Counted from the stretch's first letter, positions 1 through 9,980 are shown. The stretch: 63,026 bases of DNA from Betaproteobacteria bacterium RIFCSPLOWO2_02_FULL_63_19 (GCA_001770415.1 MEQX01000043.1:1-63026), one strand, 5' to 3'. Numbers and translations: made by a program. Notes: generated by a model not told the origin, from the sequence alone.

Positions 1-984
1 GTCTCCGTGAGTGCCGCCAATGCACAGCAGTCCGTCCTGAACGTGTATTCGTCGCGGCACTACCAGACCGACGAGGCGCTGTACAGCGGCTTCACGCGCC
101 AGACAGGCATCAAGATCAATCTGATCGAAGCCGGCGAAGACGCACTGATCGAACGATTACGCAACGAAGGAGCACGCAGTCCGGCCGACGTTCTGGTCAC
201 CGTCGACGCCGGGAGGCTCTGGCGCGCGCAGCAATTCGGCCTCTTCCAGCCAGTACGGTCGAAGCTGCTTGAGGCCAGAATCCCGGCACAGTTCCGTGAG
301 CCGACCGGTCTGTGGTTCGGCTACTCGATGCGTGCGCGAGTGCTCGCTTACAACAAGGACAAGGTCAAGTCTGAAGAGTTGCCCAGCTACGAAGCCCTTG
401 CGGCGCCGCATTGGAAGGGACGGATCTGTGTTCGCTCGTCCACGAACATCTACAATCTGTCGCTGCTCGGCGCGCTGATCGACCGGCTTGGCGAGGCCGG
501 CGCTGAGAAATGGGCGCGCGCCGTGCGCGGCAATTTCGCTCGCGACCCGAAAGGCGGCGACACCGACCAGCTGAAAGCCGTCGCCGTCGGCCAGTGCGAC
601 GTGGCGATCAGCAACCACTACTACTATGCACGGCTCGCGCGCTCGACGAAGGCCGAGGACCGGGCCATCGCGGCACGGCTGGGTATCGCCCTGCCCGGAC
701 AGGCGGGCCGTGGTACACACATCAACATTTCCGGCGCTGGCGTCGCCAGGCACGCACCGCACCGCGAGGCCGCGATCCGCTTTCTCGAGTACCTGGCCAG
801 CGACGAGGCGCAGCGCTATTTCGCCGACGGCAACAACGAGTGGCCAGTGGTCGAATCGGTGAGCGTTGACAACCCCGTGCTGAAGAGCTTCGGCGCGTTC
901 AAGCGCGACAGCGTCAACGTCGCGGTGCTCGGCCGCAACCAGCCGCTCGCGCAGAAGATCTTCGATCGCGTCGGCTGGAAGTAG
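1..984 (+). CDS. Iron(III) ABC transporter substrate-binding protein, 5' end cut by the window
   Basis: The frame is open from base 1, so the start codon and most of the signal peptide lie outside the window; the first visible residues (VSVSAANAQQ) look like a signal-peptide end and cleavage site. The mature part matches the FbpA/FutA family of periplasmic ferric-iron binding proteins. The opening LNVYSSRHYQTDEALYSGF is typical, and the Tyr-Tyr-Tyr run at bases 619-627 (NHYYYAR) sits where the family carries its iron-ligand tyrosines. About 325 residues are visible, nearly the whole mature protein. It would hand Fe3+ to the permease and ATPase that follow. The permease gene is convergent, so this gene needs its own promoter, outside the window. 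Family assignment is firm; the exact metal is inferred from the family and the neighbours. Confidence 0.9.
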   Translation, partial: VSVSAANAQQSVLNVYSSRHYQTDEALYSGFTRQTGIKINLIEAGEDALIERLRNEGARSPADVLVTVDAGRLWRAQQFGLFQPVRSKLLEARIPAQFREPTGLWFGYSMRARVLAYNKDKVKSEELPSYEALAAPHWKGRICVRSSTNIYNLSLLGALIDRLGEAGAEKWARAVRGNFARDPKGGDTDQLKAVAVGQCDVAISNHYYYARLARSTKAEDRAIAARLGIALPGQAGRGTHINISGAGVARHAPHREAAIRFLEYLASDEAQRYFADGNNEWPVVESVSVDNPVLKSFGAFKRDSVNVAVLGRNQPLAQKIFDRVGWK

Positions 985-1013
985 CCGCGCCGGACCGCCG
1001 CCGACGCGGAGAT

Positions 1014-2678
1014 TCAGGCACGCACCGGCCGCATCAGGCGGCGTGAGACGAACAGCACCGGCAGCAGGCCGACGAATACGATCACGAGCGACGGCACCGC
1101 CGCTTCCGCGAGCCGCTCGTCCTTCGCCAGATGATACGCCTCGATCGCCAGCGTATTGAAGTTAAACGGCCGCAGCGCGAACGTCGCGGGCAGTTCCTTC
1201 ATGACGTCGACGAAGACAAGCAGCGCCGCTGTGGCAAGACTCGAGGCGAGCAGCGGCGCATGCACGCGAGCAAGCGTGCGCGCCGGCGAATGCCCGAGCG
1301 AGCGTGCCGCGTCCTCCATGCTGCGCGTGATATTGCCGAGCCCGGCCTCGACGGTCTGCAGCGCCACCGCGAGCACGCGCACCAGGTAAGCGTAGACCAG
1401 CGCCGCGACCGTGCCGGTCAGCAGCAGCCCCGCACGCTCGCCGCTCAAGCGTTCGAAGACGTTCGCGAGGGCATTATCGAGCTGCCCGAGCGGCACGAGC
1501 ACGCCGACGGCGATCACTGCACCGGGAATCGCGTAGCCGAGCGTCGAGAACCGGTTGGCGATGCTCACCGCGCGTGCGCCGCTCAGTCGCGCCCCGTACG
1601 CCATCAGCACGGCGAGCAGCACCGCGAGCAGTGCGGTCAGGCCGGCAATCGTGAAACTGTTGCCGACGAGGGCAACGAGGCGCGCGCCCCAGCGCGCCTC
1701 GGCATCGGCGACAGCGAGATTTGCGAGAATCGCCGCCGGCAGCAGGAAACCGAAGGCGACCGGTGCGGCGCAGGCGAGACACGCCAGCGCAGCGGGTACC
1801 CCGCGCAGCGGCTGCGGCGGTGCCGGCGCCCGCGCCGAGGTGGCGTGGTAGGCGGCGCGCCCGCGGCTGATGCGCTCGATCGCCAGAACGATCACGACGA
1901 AGCCGAGCAGGCAGCTCGACAACTGCCGCGCAGCGACGTTGTCGCCCATCGACAGCCAGGCCTTGAAGATTCCGGTCGTGAACACCTCGAGCGCGAAATA
2001 CGATACCGTGCCGAAGTCGGCGAGCGTCTCCATCAGCGCAAGCGTCGTACCCGCGGCAATCGCCGGGCGCGCGAGCGGCACGGCGACGCGCAGGAACGCG
2101 CCCCAGGGACCGAGCCCGGCGAGCCGCCCAACCTCGATCGCGCTGCGCGACAAGTCGAGAAACGCTGTGCGCGCAATCAGGTAGACATAGGGGTAGAGCG
2201 CGAACGAGAGCATCGCCGCCGCCCCCCACAGCGAACGGATCTCCGGAAACCAGTATTCGCGGGCCTGCCAGCCGGTCAGCGCACGCAGCGCCGTCTGCAC
2301 CGGTCCGGTAAACTGCAGCCAGTCGGTATATGCGTAGGCCATCACGTAGGCCGGCATCGCCAGCGGCAGCATCAGCGCCCACTCGATCACGCCGCGCCCC
2401 GGAAAACGGTAGGCCGTCACCAGCCACGCGCTCAGCACGCCGATCGAGACGACGCCCCAGCTGACGCCGGCGAGCAGCAGCAGCGTGTTCCATACGTAAC
2501 GCGGCAACGAGGTCTGCAGCAGGTGCTGCCAGGTATCCCCGGCGCCAGCGCCGATACTGGATACGACGGCGAGGATCGGCAGCCCGATCAGCGCGGCGGC
2601 CGCGAGCGACAGCCAGCCGAGCGCGCCCAGGCGCGGCAGCTGGCGGCGATACGGCAGAGGAGATGCGCGCGCGTCCAA
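1014..2678 (-). CDS. fbpB: Iron(III) ABC transporter permease, FbpB type
   Basis: This is a large inner-membrane permease made of two fused BPD_transp_1 halves with about twelve hydrophobic segments (first near GWLSLAAAALIGLPILAV; last near VPSLVIVFVGLLPVLFV). That is the FbpB/SfuB architecture, and 554 residues is normal for it. It would move Fe3+ across the inner membrane with the binding protein (1-984) and the ATPase (2784-3875). I chose the TTG at 2678 because GGAAGGAG lies just upstream of it, although the spacing is short. The frame stays open to a TTG at 2738, but that longer start directly abuts the Fur-box-like site and has no room for a ribosome site. The gene is divergent from fbpC and convergent with the binding-protein gene, so the transporter is split into three transcripts. 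The start is uncertain. Confidence 0.88.
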   Translation of the reverse strand: MDARASPLPYRRQLPRLGALGWLSLAAAALIGLPILAVVSSIGAGAGDTWQHLLQTSLPRYVWNTLLLLAGVSWGVVSIGVLSAWLVTAYRFPGRGVIEWALMLPLAMPAYVMAYAYTDWLQFTGPVQTALRALTGWQAREYWFPEIRSLWGAAAMLSFALYPYVYLIARTAFLDLSRSAIEVGRLAGLGPWGAFLRVAVPLARPAIAAGTTLALMETLADFGTVSYFALEVFTTGIFKAWLSMGDNVAARQLSSCLLGFVVIVLAIERISRGRAAYHATSARAPAPPQPLRGVPAALACLACAAPVAFGFLLPAAILANLAVADAEARWGARLVALVGNSFTIAGLTALLAVLLAVLMAYGARLSGARAVSIANRFSTLGYAIPGAVIAVGVLVPLGQLDNALANVFERLSGERAGLLLTGTVAALVYAYLVRVLAVALQTVEAGLGNITRSMEDAARSLGHSPARTLARVHAPLLASSLATAALLVFVDVMKELPATFALRPFNFNTLAIEAYHLAKDERLAEAAVPSLVIVFVGLLPVLFVSRRLMRPVRA

Positions 2679-2738
2679 TTCACTCCTTCCAGCGGGGATT
2701 CCGCGGCTCTTCGCGTCGGGGTTGCGCAGTACCGACAA

Positions 2739-2753
2739 TGATAACGACTCTCA
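2739..2753. promoter_or_regulatory. Fur-box-like operator between fbpB and fbpC
   Basis: TGATAACGACTCTCA matches 11 of 14 positions of the 7-1-7 Fur consensus (TGATAAT, one base, ATTATCA). The surrounding 19 bases (AATGA to TCATT) are palindromic at both ends. It lies between the divergent iron permease and ATPase genes, where Fur repression would be expected. A TATAAT at 2772-2777 sits only 6 bases before the fbpC ATG, so if it is a -10 box the fbpC message would be nearly leaderless. A TATCAT on the minus strand (2738-2743) overlaps the operator and could serve fbpB. Confidence 0.6.
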
Positions 2754-2783
2754 TTGCGCTGCGCGCACCCTTATAATCGGACC

Positions 2784-3875
2784 ATGCCACCCGCGCTCTT
2801 GCTCGATGTCAGCGATCTCAGCCAATCCTACGGCGAAATTCCCGTCGTGCACGGCCTGAGCTTTTCGCTGTCCCTCGGCACCATCGGCTGTCTGCTCGGG
2901 CCGAGCGGCTGCGGCAAGACGACGGTACTTCGCTGTATCGCCGGCTTCGAGGCGATTCGTGAAGGCAGCATCCGCATTGCCGGCTGCGAAGTGTCGGTAC
3001 CGGGACGCAGCGTGCCACCGGAAGCGCGCCGCATCGGCATGGTGTTCCAGGATTACGCGCTGTTTCCGCACCTCACGGTCGCCGACAACATCGCCTTCGG
3101 CCTGCATGGCCTTGCGCACCGCGAACGCGGCGCGCGCGTCGCCGAGCTCGCCGAACTCGTGCGCCTGGACGCCGAACTCCAGAAATACCCGCACGAGATT
3201 TCCGGCGGCCAGCAACAGCGCGTCGCGCTGGCGCGGGCGCTCGCGCCGCGCCCTGAACTGCTGCTGCTCGACGAGCCGTTCTCGAACCTCGATGTCGAAC
3301 TGCGCGAGCAGCTCTCACTCGAGCTGCGCGACATCCTCAAGGCATCGGGTACGACGGCGATCCTCGTCACGCACGACCAGCACGAGGCCTTCGCGATGGC
3401 CGACGAGATCGGCGTGCTGCACGAGGGCCGCATCCAGCAGTGGGACAGCCCGTACAACCTGTATCACCGTCCGGTGAACCGCTTCGTCGCCGACTTCGTC
3501 GGCCAGGGCGTGTTCCTGCCCGCCAAGGTGCTCAATTCGCAGCGCGTCGAGATCGAACTCGGCGTACTCGAGTGCGACATCCCCGCCTTGTGCGCGCGCG
3601 GCTGCGACGATTGCGGCCGCGGCTGCCGCGCCGAAGTGCTGCTGCGGCCCGACGACATCGTGCACGACGACGCCTCGCTCAAGCGCGCCGAGGTGGTGCA
3701 CAAGGCCTTCCGCGGCGCCGAGATCCTCTACACGCTGCGGCTTGTCAGCGGCCGCCGAGTGCTCGCGCTCGTGCCGAGCCACCACAATCACGCGCTCGGC
3801 GAGCGGATCGGCATCCGCCTCGACGTCGATCACGTCGTCGCGTTCGCGCCCGAGGCGGCATCTGTGGCGCGCTGA
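2784..3875 (+). CDS. fbpC: Iron(III) ABC transporter ATP-binding protein with a cysteine-rich C-terminal region
   Basis: This is the cytoplasmic ATPase of the ferric-iron importer, 363 residues. Visible motifs in order: Walker A GPSGCGKTT, Q-loop FQDYALFPHLTV, signature SGGQQQRVALARAL, Walker B LLLLDEPFSNLD and switch His in LVTHDQHEA. A TOBE-type regulatory tail follows from about residue 235. I start at ATG 2784; an in-frame TTG at 2754 would overlap the Fur-like site. Unusually, the tail carries five closely spaced cysteines (264, 270, 274, 277 and 281; C-x5-C-x3-C-x2-C-x3-C), which looks able to bind iron or an Fe-S cluster. Feedback control of uptake by iron is therefore possible but not shown. 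Membership in the FbpC/FutC family is clear. Confidence 0.92.
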   Translation: MPPALLLDVSDLSQSYGEIPVVHGLSFSLSLGTIGCLLGPSGCGKTTVLRCIAGFEAIREGSIRIAGCEVSVPGRSVPPEARRIGMVFQDYALFPHLTVADNIAFGLHGLAHRERGARVAELAELVRLDAELQKYPHEISGGQQQRVALARALAPRPELLLLDEPFSNLDVELREQLSLELRDILKASGTTAILVTHDQHEAFAMADEIGVLHEGRIQQWDSPYNLYHRPVNRFVADFVGQGVFLPAKVLNSQRVEIELGVLECDIPALCARGCDDCGRGCRAEVLLRPDDIVHDDASLKRAEVVHKAFRGAEILYTLRLVSGRRVLALVPSHHNHALGERIGIRLDVDHVVAFAPEAASVAR

Positions 3876-4396
3876 GCCGCGGCAGGCGGACCGACGGCCC
3901 CGGCATCGCGAATTCCATCGAGCGAGAGGCGCACGCTATTTACGGCCAGGCTCGCTCCAAGTGCCCACAACCGCAGTGCGTAATGCAGCAAGACTGACAT
4001 AATCCATGTTGCGCAAAGCGATTGGGCGAGTTCACGCGCGCAATTGCAGCACTCCAGCGGGCTGATGAGGCTTGGTAGCCGAATCGACTCGCTTATCACT
4101 CTTCCTTCCTTCTTGCCTCGGCGTTAAAGACGAATGGGGGGCTGCTTTCCATTCTTGCCAGTGGCGGCGCCGGCTCGAAAGTGTGAATTTGCGCTTTCGA
4201 TAAGCGAACGCTCAAACCGGGAAAGGAGATTTTCTCGTTGGCGAGACGCAAACGTCCGGCAAATGGAGCGGACCTATGCGGGTCGCGTCCCGTGACGTAG
4301 TGGACTGAGAAGACAATCGTGTCAAAGCGTTCGCGTGATTCAAGGCGCGGTCGGTTGAGTGTTTCGGGCTCGCGTCGTCATGTTCGCAATTCTCAG
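3876..4396. other. Intergenic stretch without a supported gene
   Basis: There are 521 bases between the ends of fbpC (plus) and comM (minus). Frames crossing it have no family resemblance and no ribosome-binding site at a plausible start. The only structure seen is an imperfect hairpin at 4175-4200 (TCGAAAGTG and CGCTTTCGA, 9 pairs with one G-U, 8-base loop). It is not followed by a T-run, so I do not call it a terminator. Confidence 0.5.
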
Positions 4397-5899
4397 CTAG
4401 CGATACACGCGATCGAATCTCCGGTACTGAATCGCTTCTGCTACGTGAGCAGCATTGATGCAATCTGTTCCCGCAAGATCCGCAATCGTGCGCGCCACCT
4501 TGAGAATGCGGTGATATCCGCGCGCCGAGAGACGCAGGGCGCCGATCGCCTGCTTCAATAATGTCGCGCCTGTCTCGTCGGGTGTGCAAAGCCTTTCGAT
4601 TTCGCGCGTCGTGAGTTCCCCGTTGGCCTTCTCCTGTCTTTTCAACGCACGCTCATATGCTTCGGCTACACGCGCTCGGACCTTTGCGCTTGATTCACCT
4701 TGTGCGGCGCGCTGCAGTTCCTCCGGCGGCACGGCAGGCACCTCGATCTGAATGTCGATGCGATCGAGCAACGGGCCCGAGATCTTGCCGCGGTAGCGCG
4801 CGATCTGGTCCGGCGTGCACCGGCACCTTCCGTTGGAGTGCCCCAGATAGCCGCAGTTGCAGGGGTTCATCGCTGCGACGAGTTGGAATCGCGCCGGAAA
4901 TTCCGCCTGGCGTGCTGCGCGCGAAATGGAAATTCGCCCGGATTCGAGCGGCTCGCGCAGCGTTTCCAGAACCCGGCGTCCGAACTCGGGGAGTTCGTCC
5001 AGGAACAGCACGCCGTTGTGCGCGAGCGAAATCTCGCCCGGCCTCGGATTGCCGCCGCCGCCCACCAGCGCGATGCTCGAGGCCGAATGGTGGGGGGCGC
5101 GATAAGGCCGGCGCTTCCAGTGACCGATTCGAAACCCGGCGCTGCCCAGGGACTGTATCGCGGCCGATTCAAGTGCCTCCGCATCGCCCATCTCGGGCAA
5201 CAGCCCGGGAAAGCGCGCGGCGAGCATCGATTTCCCCGTGCCGGGCGGGCCCATCATCAGCACGCTGTGGCGGCCGGCTGCCGCGACTTCCAGAGCCCGC
5301 TTGACCTGCGCTTGCCCTTTGACTTCGCTGAGGTCTGGATAGTCGGCGACCGTGTCGCAGAGCATCCGCGTCGGTGATTGCAAGCAGCCATCCCCGGCTA
5401 AGTGGGCACACACCTCAAGCAGAGATCCGGCGCACAGGATGGGCACGCCACCAGCGAGGGCGCCCTCGGCTGCGCTTTGACTCGGAAGTACAAACGAGCG
5501 CCCGGATTTCGCCGACCCCAAGACCATGGAAAGCGCCCCGCGAACGGGCCGCAATTCCCCCGATAGCGAAAGTTCACCGGCAAACTCATAGGCGTCCAAG
5601 CCAGTCGCTGAAATTTGTTTCGAGGCCGCGAGAATGCCCAGCGCGATCGGCAGGTCGAAGCGCCCGCCTTCCTTAGGCAGTTCGGCGGGGGCGAGGTTGA
5701 CCGTGAGCCTGCGGGCCGGAAATTCGTAACGGCAGTTGACCAACGCCGCACGCACGCGGTCGCGGCTCTCCTTCACCTCGGCTTCAGGCAGCCCGACGAT
5801 GGTAAATGCGGGCAACCCATTGGCAAGATGGACTTCGACCGTGACTGGTAAAGCATGCATGCCGGCGAGAGCGCGGCTGTGCAGAACTGCAAGGGACAT
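4397..5899 (-). CDS. comM: ComM/YifB-family Mg-chelatase-like AAA+ ATPase
   Basis: At 500 residues this is about the usual ComM length. The N-terminal half has the ChlI-like fold (MSLAVLHSRALAGM, then VEVHLANGLPAFTIVGL). The AAA+ core follows with Walker A GPPGTGKSML and Walker B-type VLFLDELPEF. The Cys-rich stretch MNPCNCGYLG with nearby CRC is characteristic of the family. In naturally competent bacteria ComM is a branch-migration helicase that extends integration of incoming DNA; dprA, another transformation gene, lies at 26568. The ATG at 5899 is chosen because family homology begins there; the frame runs further upstream without similarity. The gene stands alone. The family is certain; whether this organism is competent is unknown. 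Confidence 0.93.
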   Translation of the reverse strand: MSLAVLHSRALAGMHALPVTVEVHLANGLPAFTIVGLPEAEVKESRDRVRAALVNCRYEFPARRLTVNLAPAELPKEGGRFDLPIALGILAASKQISATGLDAYEFAGELSLSGELRPVRGALSMVLGSAKSGRSFVLPSQSAAEGALAGGVPILCAGSLLEVCAHLAGDGCLQSPTRMLCDTVADYPDLSEVKGQAQVKRALEVAAAGRHSVLMMGPPGTGKSMLAARFPGLLPEMGDAEALESAAIQSLGSAGFRIGHWKRRPYRAPHHSASSIALVGGGGNPRPGEISLAHNGVLFLDELPEFGRRVLETLREPLESGRISISRAARQAEFPARFQLVAAMNPCNCGYLGHSNGRCRCTPDQIARYRGKISGPLLDRIDIQIEVPAVPPEELQRAAQGESSAKVRARVAEAYERALKRQEKANGELTTREIERLCTPDETGATLLKQAIGALRLSARGYHRILKVARTIADLAGTDCINAAHVAEAIQYRRFDRVYR

Positions 5900-6007
5900 G
5901 TGCGGGGCGCTTTGCCTTCGGGACCAAGGACAAGACCACCAACGCGCTCTGCGGGGCCTTGGTTGACGGATCCAGCAGCCACCGACCAAGCTCGTCAGCT
6001 TGTGCTA

Positions 6008-6253
6008 CTACCCCCCCGATTCGGGCTTCTTTTCGAGCTCGGCGATCCGCGCTTCCAACGCAATCAACTTCTCGCGCGTGCGCGCAAGGACCTTAACCTG
6101 AACGTCAAACTCTTCGCGCGTCACCAGATCGAGCCGCGAAAACGCACCGGACAGCATGCCGCGCAGATTCTTTTCGATGTCCTTGGCCGGACTCTTGGCA
6201 ATTACTTCGCTTATACGTGCGCTGATGTCGTCGAATATGCGATTCGTTGGCAT
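6008..6253 (-). CDS. ubiK: UbiK/YqiC accessory factor for ubiquinone biosynthesis
   Basis: This is a small protein of 81 residues: an N-terminal amphipathic helix region ([18 protein letters not shown]) and a C-terminal coiled coil ([17 protein letters not shown], then [12 protein letters not shown]). That is the BMFP/UbiK pattern. UbiK helps the Ubi complex make ubiquinone under aerobic conditions and interacts with UbiJ and membrane lipids. I start at the ATG at 6253, preceded by AAAAGG at about 8 bases; the same frame is open to 6394 but the extension is unlike the family. It sits between comM and the nitrogen-regulated unit with no obvious operon partner. Confidence 0.85.
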   Translation of the reverse strand: MPTNRIFDDISARISEVIAKSPAKDIEKNLRGMLSGAFSRLDLVTREEFDVQVKVLARTREKLIALEARIAELEKKPESGG

Positions 6254-6725
6254 AGAGCTACCTTTTGTCATCAGTCTATCACAGGTGTCAGCACCACTTC
6301 CGACGACCGACGACCACGCCAACAACGCACAGCACACAAAGTTCAGCAACACCGGCGCGTACGGCGCCTTCATCTGCAAGCTGTTCACCATCAAGTACAG
6401 GCAGACCCTTTCCTGATTTCTTCGGCGGCGGCAGCGATACGTTCGGCGGCGCCAGAAAGAATTCTGTCAGCGGAGACGCGACGCTTTGCGCCTGCGCAAG
6501 GGAGTTCCTCACTGCCTAGAAGATTCACTCGCCAAGCTCGTCGACCAACCGCCAATCGCTCATCGCCTGCCTGCTGGCCGCGCACAAACTGGCAAGCAGC
6601 ACATGCCCCAGGCTTTGCGCACCAATTCCGGGCATCTCGTGCATTTCGTGCCCCGTCCAAGTGCCTTGGTTACTCACGTCGTTTCGACGAGATAAATAAC
6701 TAATTGTATTTGAATAAAAAAACAG
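6254..6725. other. Non-coding region upstream of the nitrogen-regulated unit
   Basis: About 470 bases separate ubiK from the sigma-54 promoter. No frame here resembles a known protein. The last 60 bases turn AT-rich (TAAATAACTAATTGTATTTG), as expected just upstream of a promoter and activator region. I looked for NtrC-type GCAC/GTGC half-sites and saw only imperfect ones around 6617-6645, so I do not call an enhancer. Confidence 0.4.
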
Positions 6726-6743
6726 TTGGCATGCGATGTGCTT
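6726..6743 (+). promoter_or_regulatory. Sigma-54 promoter for the gcw-glnK-amtB unit
   Basis: TTGGCATGCGATGTGCTT carries the invariant GG (6728-6729) and GC (6740-6741) exactly ten bases apart, as sigma-54 -24/-12 promoters require. It matches TTGGCAC-N-TTGCT with two changes. Transcription would begin about 25-30 bases before the ATG at 6781. The downstream genes encode a PII protein and an ammonium channel, which are classic NtrC/sigma-54 targets, so the context supports the call. Confidence 0.72.
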
Positions 6744-6780
6744 AAGGGTAAGTGCGTTTTTTACTTTTACGGAGAGCAAC

Positions 6781-7939
<1,159 letters not shown>

Positions 7940-7950
7940 GGAGTCCGGCG

Positions 7951-9330
7951 ATGAAGAAACTACTCGCACTGCTCGTCCTATTCGGCGCCTTCGCCCTTCC
8001 TGGAGTCACGCCGGCCCAGGAGCAAAGCGCTTCTTCGGCCACGCTATTGGCGCAGGCCACTGAAGCGAGCCCTGCCGCTGCGCCTGCGGCTCCGGCACCA
8101 GCCGCGGCGAAGCCAAAACTGGATTCCGGAGACACCGCGTGGATGCTAATTTCCACGGTCCTCGTAATCATGATGATCGTACCGGGCCTGGCACTGTTCT
8201 ACGGCGGCATGGTGCGCACGAAGAACGTGCTTTCCATACTCATGCAGGTCTTTGTGGGATTCGCCATGGTATCCGTGCTCTGGGCGATACTCGGCTACAC
8301 GTTTGCCTTTGGCGCCGGCAACAGCTTCATAGGCGGTTTTGGCAAAGCGTTTCTTTCCGGTGTTGCGGCGGACTCCTTGCAGGGCACGATTCCCGAGTAT
8401 GTGTTCATCTGCTTCCAGTTGACCTTCGCGGCGATAACTCCCGCGCTGATCGTGGGTGCCTTCGCCGAGCGCATGAAATTTTCGGCGGTCTTGTGGTTTC
8501 TCGGTCTCTGGTTGCTCGCGGTCTACGCGCCAATCGCCCATATGGTCTGGGGGGGCGGCTGGATCGGCGCTATGGGCGCAATCGACTTCGCCGGTGGAAC
8601 CGTTGTCCATATAAACGCCGGCATCGCCGGACTGGTCGCCGCCCTCGTGCTGGGCAAGCGCAATGGCTTCGGACGGATCGCGATGCCACCGCACAATCTG
8701 ACCTTCACGATGATTGGCGCCTCGCTGCTGTGGGTGGGTTGGTTCGGCTTCAATGCGGGCAGCGCCGTGGCCGCCAACGGTGGTGCCGGCGTGGCGATGA
8801 TCAACACGCAATTGGCAACGGCCGCGGCCGTGCTGGGCTGGATGTTCGCCGAGTGGATCGCCAAAGGAAAACCGAGTTTGCTGGGTGCCGCATCCGGCGC
8901 GGTGGCAGGATTGGTGGCTATCACTCCGGCCTGCGGTAATGTCGGCCCGATGGGTGCGATCGTCCTGGGTGCGATCGCTGGCGTGCTGTGCTTCTGGGCG
9001 GCGGTCTACCTGAAGAAAACGTTCGGCTACGACGATTCGCTGGATGTATTTGGCGTGCACTGCGTCGGCGGAATAGTTGGCGCGCTGCTGGTCGGGATCC
9101 TGTCTTCCCCGACGTTTGGTGGTCAAGGTTTCGGCGGCGAGAATAAGACCATCGCCGACCAGTTCATCGTGCAGATCGAAGCCGTCCTGTTTACTCTCGT
9201 CTACACAGGTATCGTGTCGTTCATCCTGCTGAAGATCGTCGACATGATTATTGGATTGCGAGTAGCCGACGAAGTCGAGGCCGAAGGGCTGGACTTGGCG
9301 GAGCACGGCGAAAGCGCGTACAACGCCTGA
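7951..9330 (+). CDS. amtB: Ammonium channel AmtB
   Basis: A protein of 459 residues. It starts with a signal peptide (MKKLLALLVLFGAFALPGVTPAQ) and an Ala/Pro-rich linker, then eleven membrane segments from DTAWMLISTVLVIMM onward. The pore twin-histidine motifs are present (HMVWGGGWIG and DVFGVHCVGG). The conserved FYGGMVRTKN and FGFNAGS stretches confirm the Amt/Rh family. The ATG at 7951 is preceded by AAGGAG at ideal spacing. It conducts ammonium across the inner membrane and is gated by GlnK. The operon ends here, with a strong terminator 40 bases after the stop. Confidence 0.95.
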   Translation: MKKLLALLVLFGAFALPGVTPAQEQSASSATLLAQATEASPAAAPAAPAPAAAKPKLDSGDTAWMLISTVLVIMMIVPGLALFYGGMVRTKNVLSILMQVFVGFAMVSVLWAILGYTFAFGAGNSFIGGFGKAFLSGVAADSLQGTIPEYVFICFQLTFAAITPALIVGAFAERMKFSAVLWFLGLWLLAVYAPIAHMVWGGGWIGAMGAIDFAGGTVVHINAGIAGLVAALVLGKRNGFGRIAMPPHNLTFTMIGASLLWVGWFGFNAGSAVAANGGAGVAMINTQLATAAAVLGWMFAEWIAKGKPSLLGAASGAVAGLVAITPACGNVGPMGAIVLGAIAGVLCFWAAVYLKKTFGYDDSLDVFGVHCVGGIVGALLVGILSSPTFGGQGFGGENKTIADQFIVQIEAVLFTLVYTGIVSFILLKIVDMIIGLRVADEVEAEGLDLAEHGESAYNA

Positions 9331-9369
9331 TTCTCACATGCGCATCAGTTTGTCAGCGTATTGATTCGA

Positions 9370-9397
9370 CGGGCGCCCTAGGGGCGCCCGTTTTCTT
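9370..9397 (+). terminator. Rho-independent terminator after amtB
   Basis: The stem CGGGCGCCC with its perfect complement GGGCGCCCG encloses a 3-base loop (TAG) and is followed by TTTTCTT. It closes the gcw-glnK-amtB unit. Confidence 0.88.
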
Positions 9398-9473
9398 GCC
9401 GGCTCCATCCTGTGTCGGCGCGAACCATCGATTTCGTCCCCCGCCGATCCGACCGCCGGCCCGGACCACTTCC

Positions 9474-9926
9474 TCAGGCGGGCGACCGCAGCCTTGCAAG
9501 GAGTGCTACCAACTGTTCACGTTCGGCGTCGGTCATCCCTGACATCATTCGACGCTCGTGCGCGACGATTCGGCGCCTGACGCGGCCCAGCAGAAGCTTG
9601 CCGGACGATGTGAGCGATAGCCCGTTGGTGCGCCGGTCCTTGCCGCGGCGGCGTTCAACCAGACCGCGGCGCTCGAGCCCGTCCAAAACCGGCACCAGTG
9701 TCGAACGATCCAATCCCACTGCCTCGGCAAGCCTCGACTGCGTAATACCCGGGTTGCTGTTGACCAGTACCAGCACGCCCACTCGTCCCGGCGAGATGCC
9801 CAGATCGCCGACAGTACGTTCGAAATCGCGAAACACGGCAAGCTGTGCCAACCGCAGCTGGTAGCCAATCAGATCCGGAAGAATGCCATGATCGAGCTTT
9901 GTTTCCGTTCGAGGACGTTGGGCCAT
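9474..9926 (-). CDS. MarR-family transcriptional regulator
   Basis: A protein of 150 residues with a winged helix-turn-helix: LGISPGRVGVLVLVNSNPGI, then TQSRLAEAVGLDRSTLVPVL (recognition helix) and the wing GLVERRRGKDRRTNGLSL. Regulators of this family next to CoA ligases often respond to aromatic acids or their CoA thioesters (for example BadR, GenR and CouR). The neighbours here are an ADP-forming acyl-CoA synthetase and a benzoate-CoA-ligase-like gene. I start at ATG 9926; the ATG at 9962 would put the inverted repeat ATCAC-N9-GTGAT (9936-9954) inside the gene. The effector is unknown. Confidence 0.85.
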   Translation of the reverse strand: MAQRPRTETKLDHGILPDLIGYQLRLAQLAVFRDFERTVGDLGISPGRVGVLVLVNSNPGITQSRLAEAVGLDRSTLVPVLDGLERRGLVERRRGKDRRTNGLSLTSSGKLLLGRVRRRIVAHERRMMSGMTDAEREQLVALLARLRSPA

Positions 9927-9967
9927 TCGTTTGACATCACAATTGTTTGGTGATCGTCCCATTGCGC

Positions 9968-9980
9968 TGCTAATTTAGCA
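9968..9980. promoter_or_regulatory. Perfect palindrome upstream of marR, candidate operator
   Basis: TGCTAATTTAGCA is a perfect 6-1-6 inverted repeat about 42 bases before the chosen marR start. A second, looser repeat (ATCAC-N9-GTGAT) lies at 9936-9954. AT-centred palindromes near their own promoter are typical MarR operators. The assignment rests on position and symmetry only. Confidence 0.45.

Noticed and set aside
1131-2741. 536-codon open frame antisense to fbpB
   Set aside because: It lies wholly opposite a clear permease gene; its product is Arg/Gln/His-rich low-complexity sequence with no membrane segment or family motif, as expected from a high-GC shadow frame.
4175-4200. Hairpin in the fbpC-comM gap as a terminator
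   Set aside because: The stem has a G-U pair and neither side is followed by a T-run.
8146-9306. 386-codon frame antisense to amtB
   Set aside because: The opposite strand encodes an intact ammonium channel; the antisense product is His/Gln/Asp-rich with no recognisable domain.
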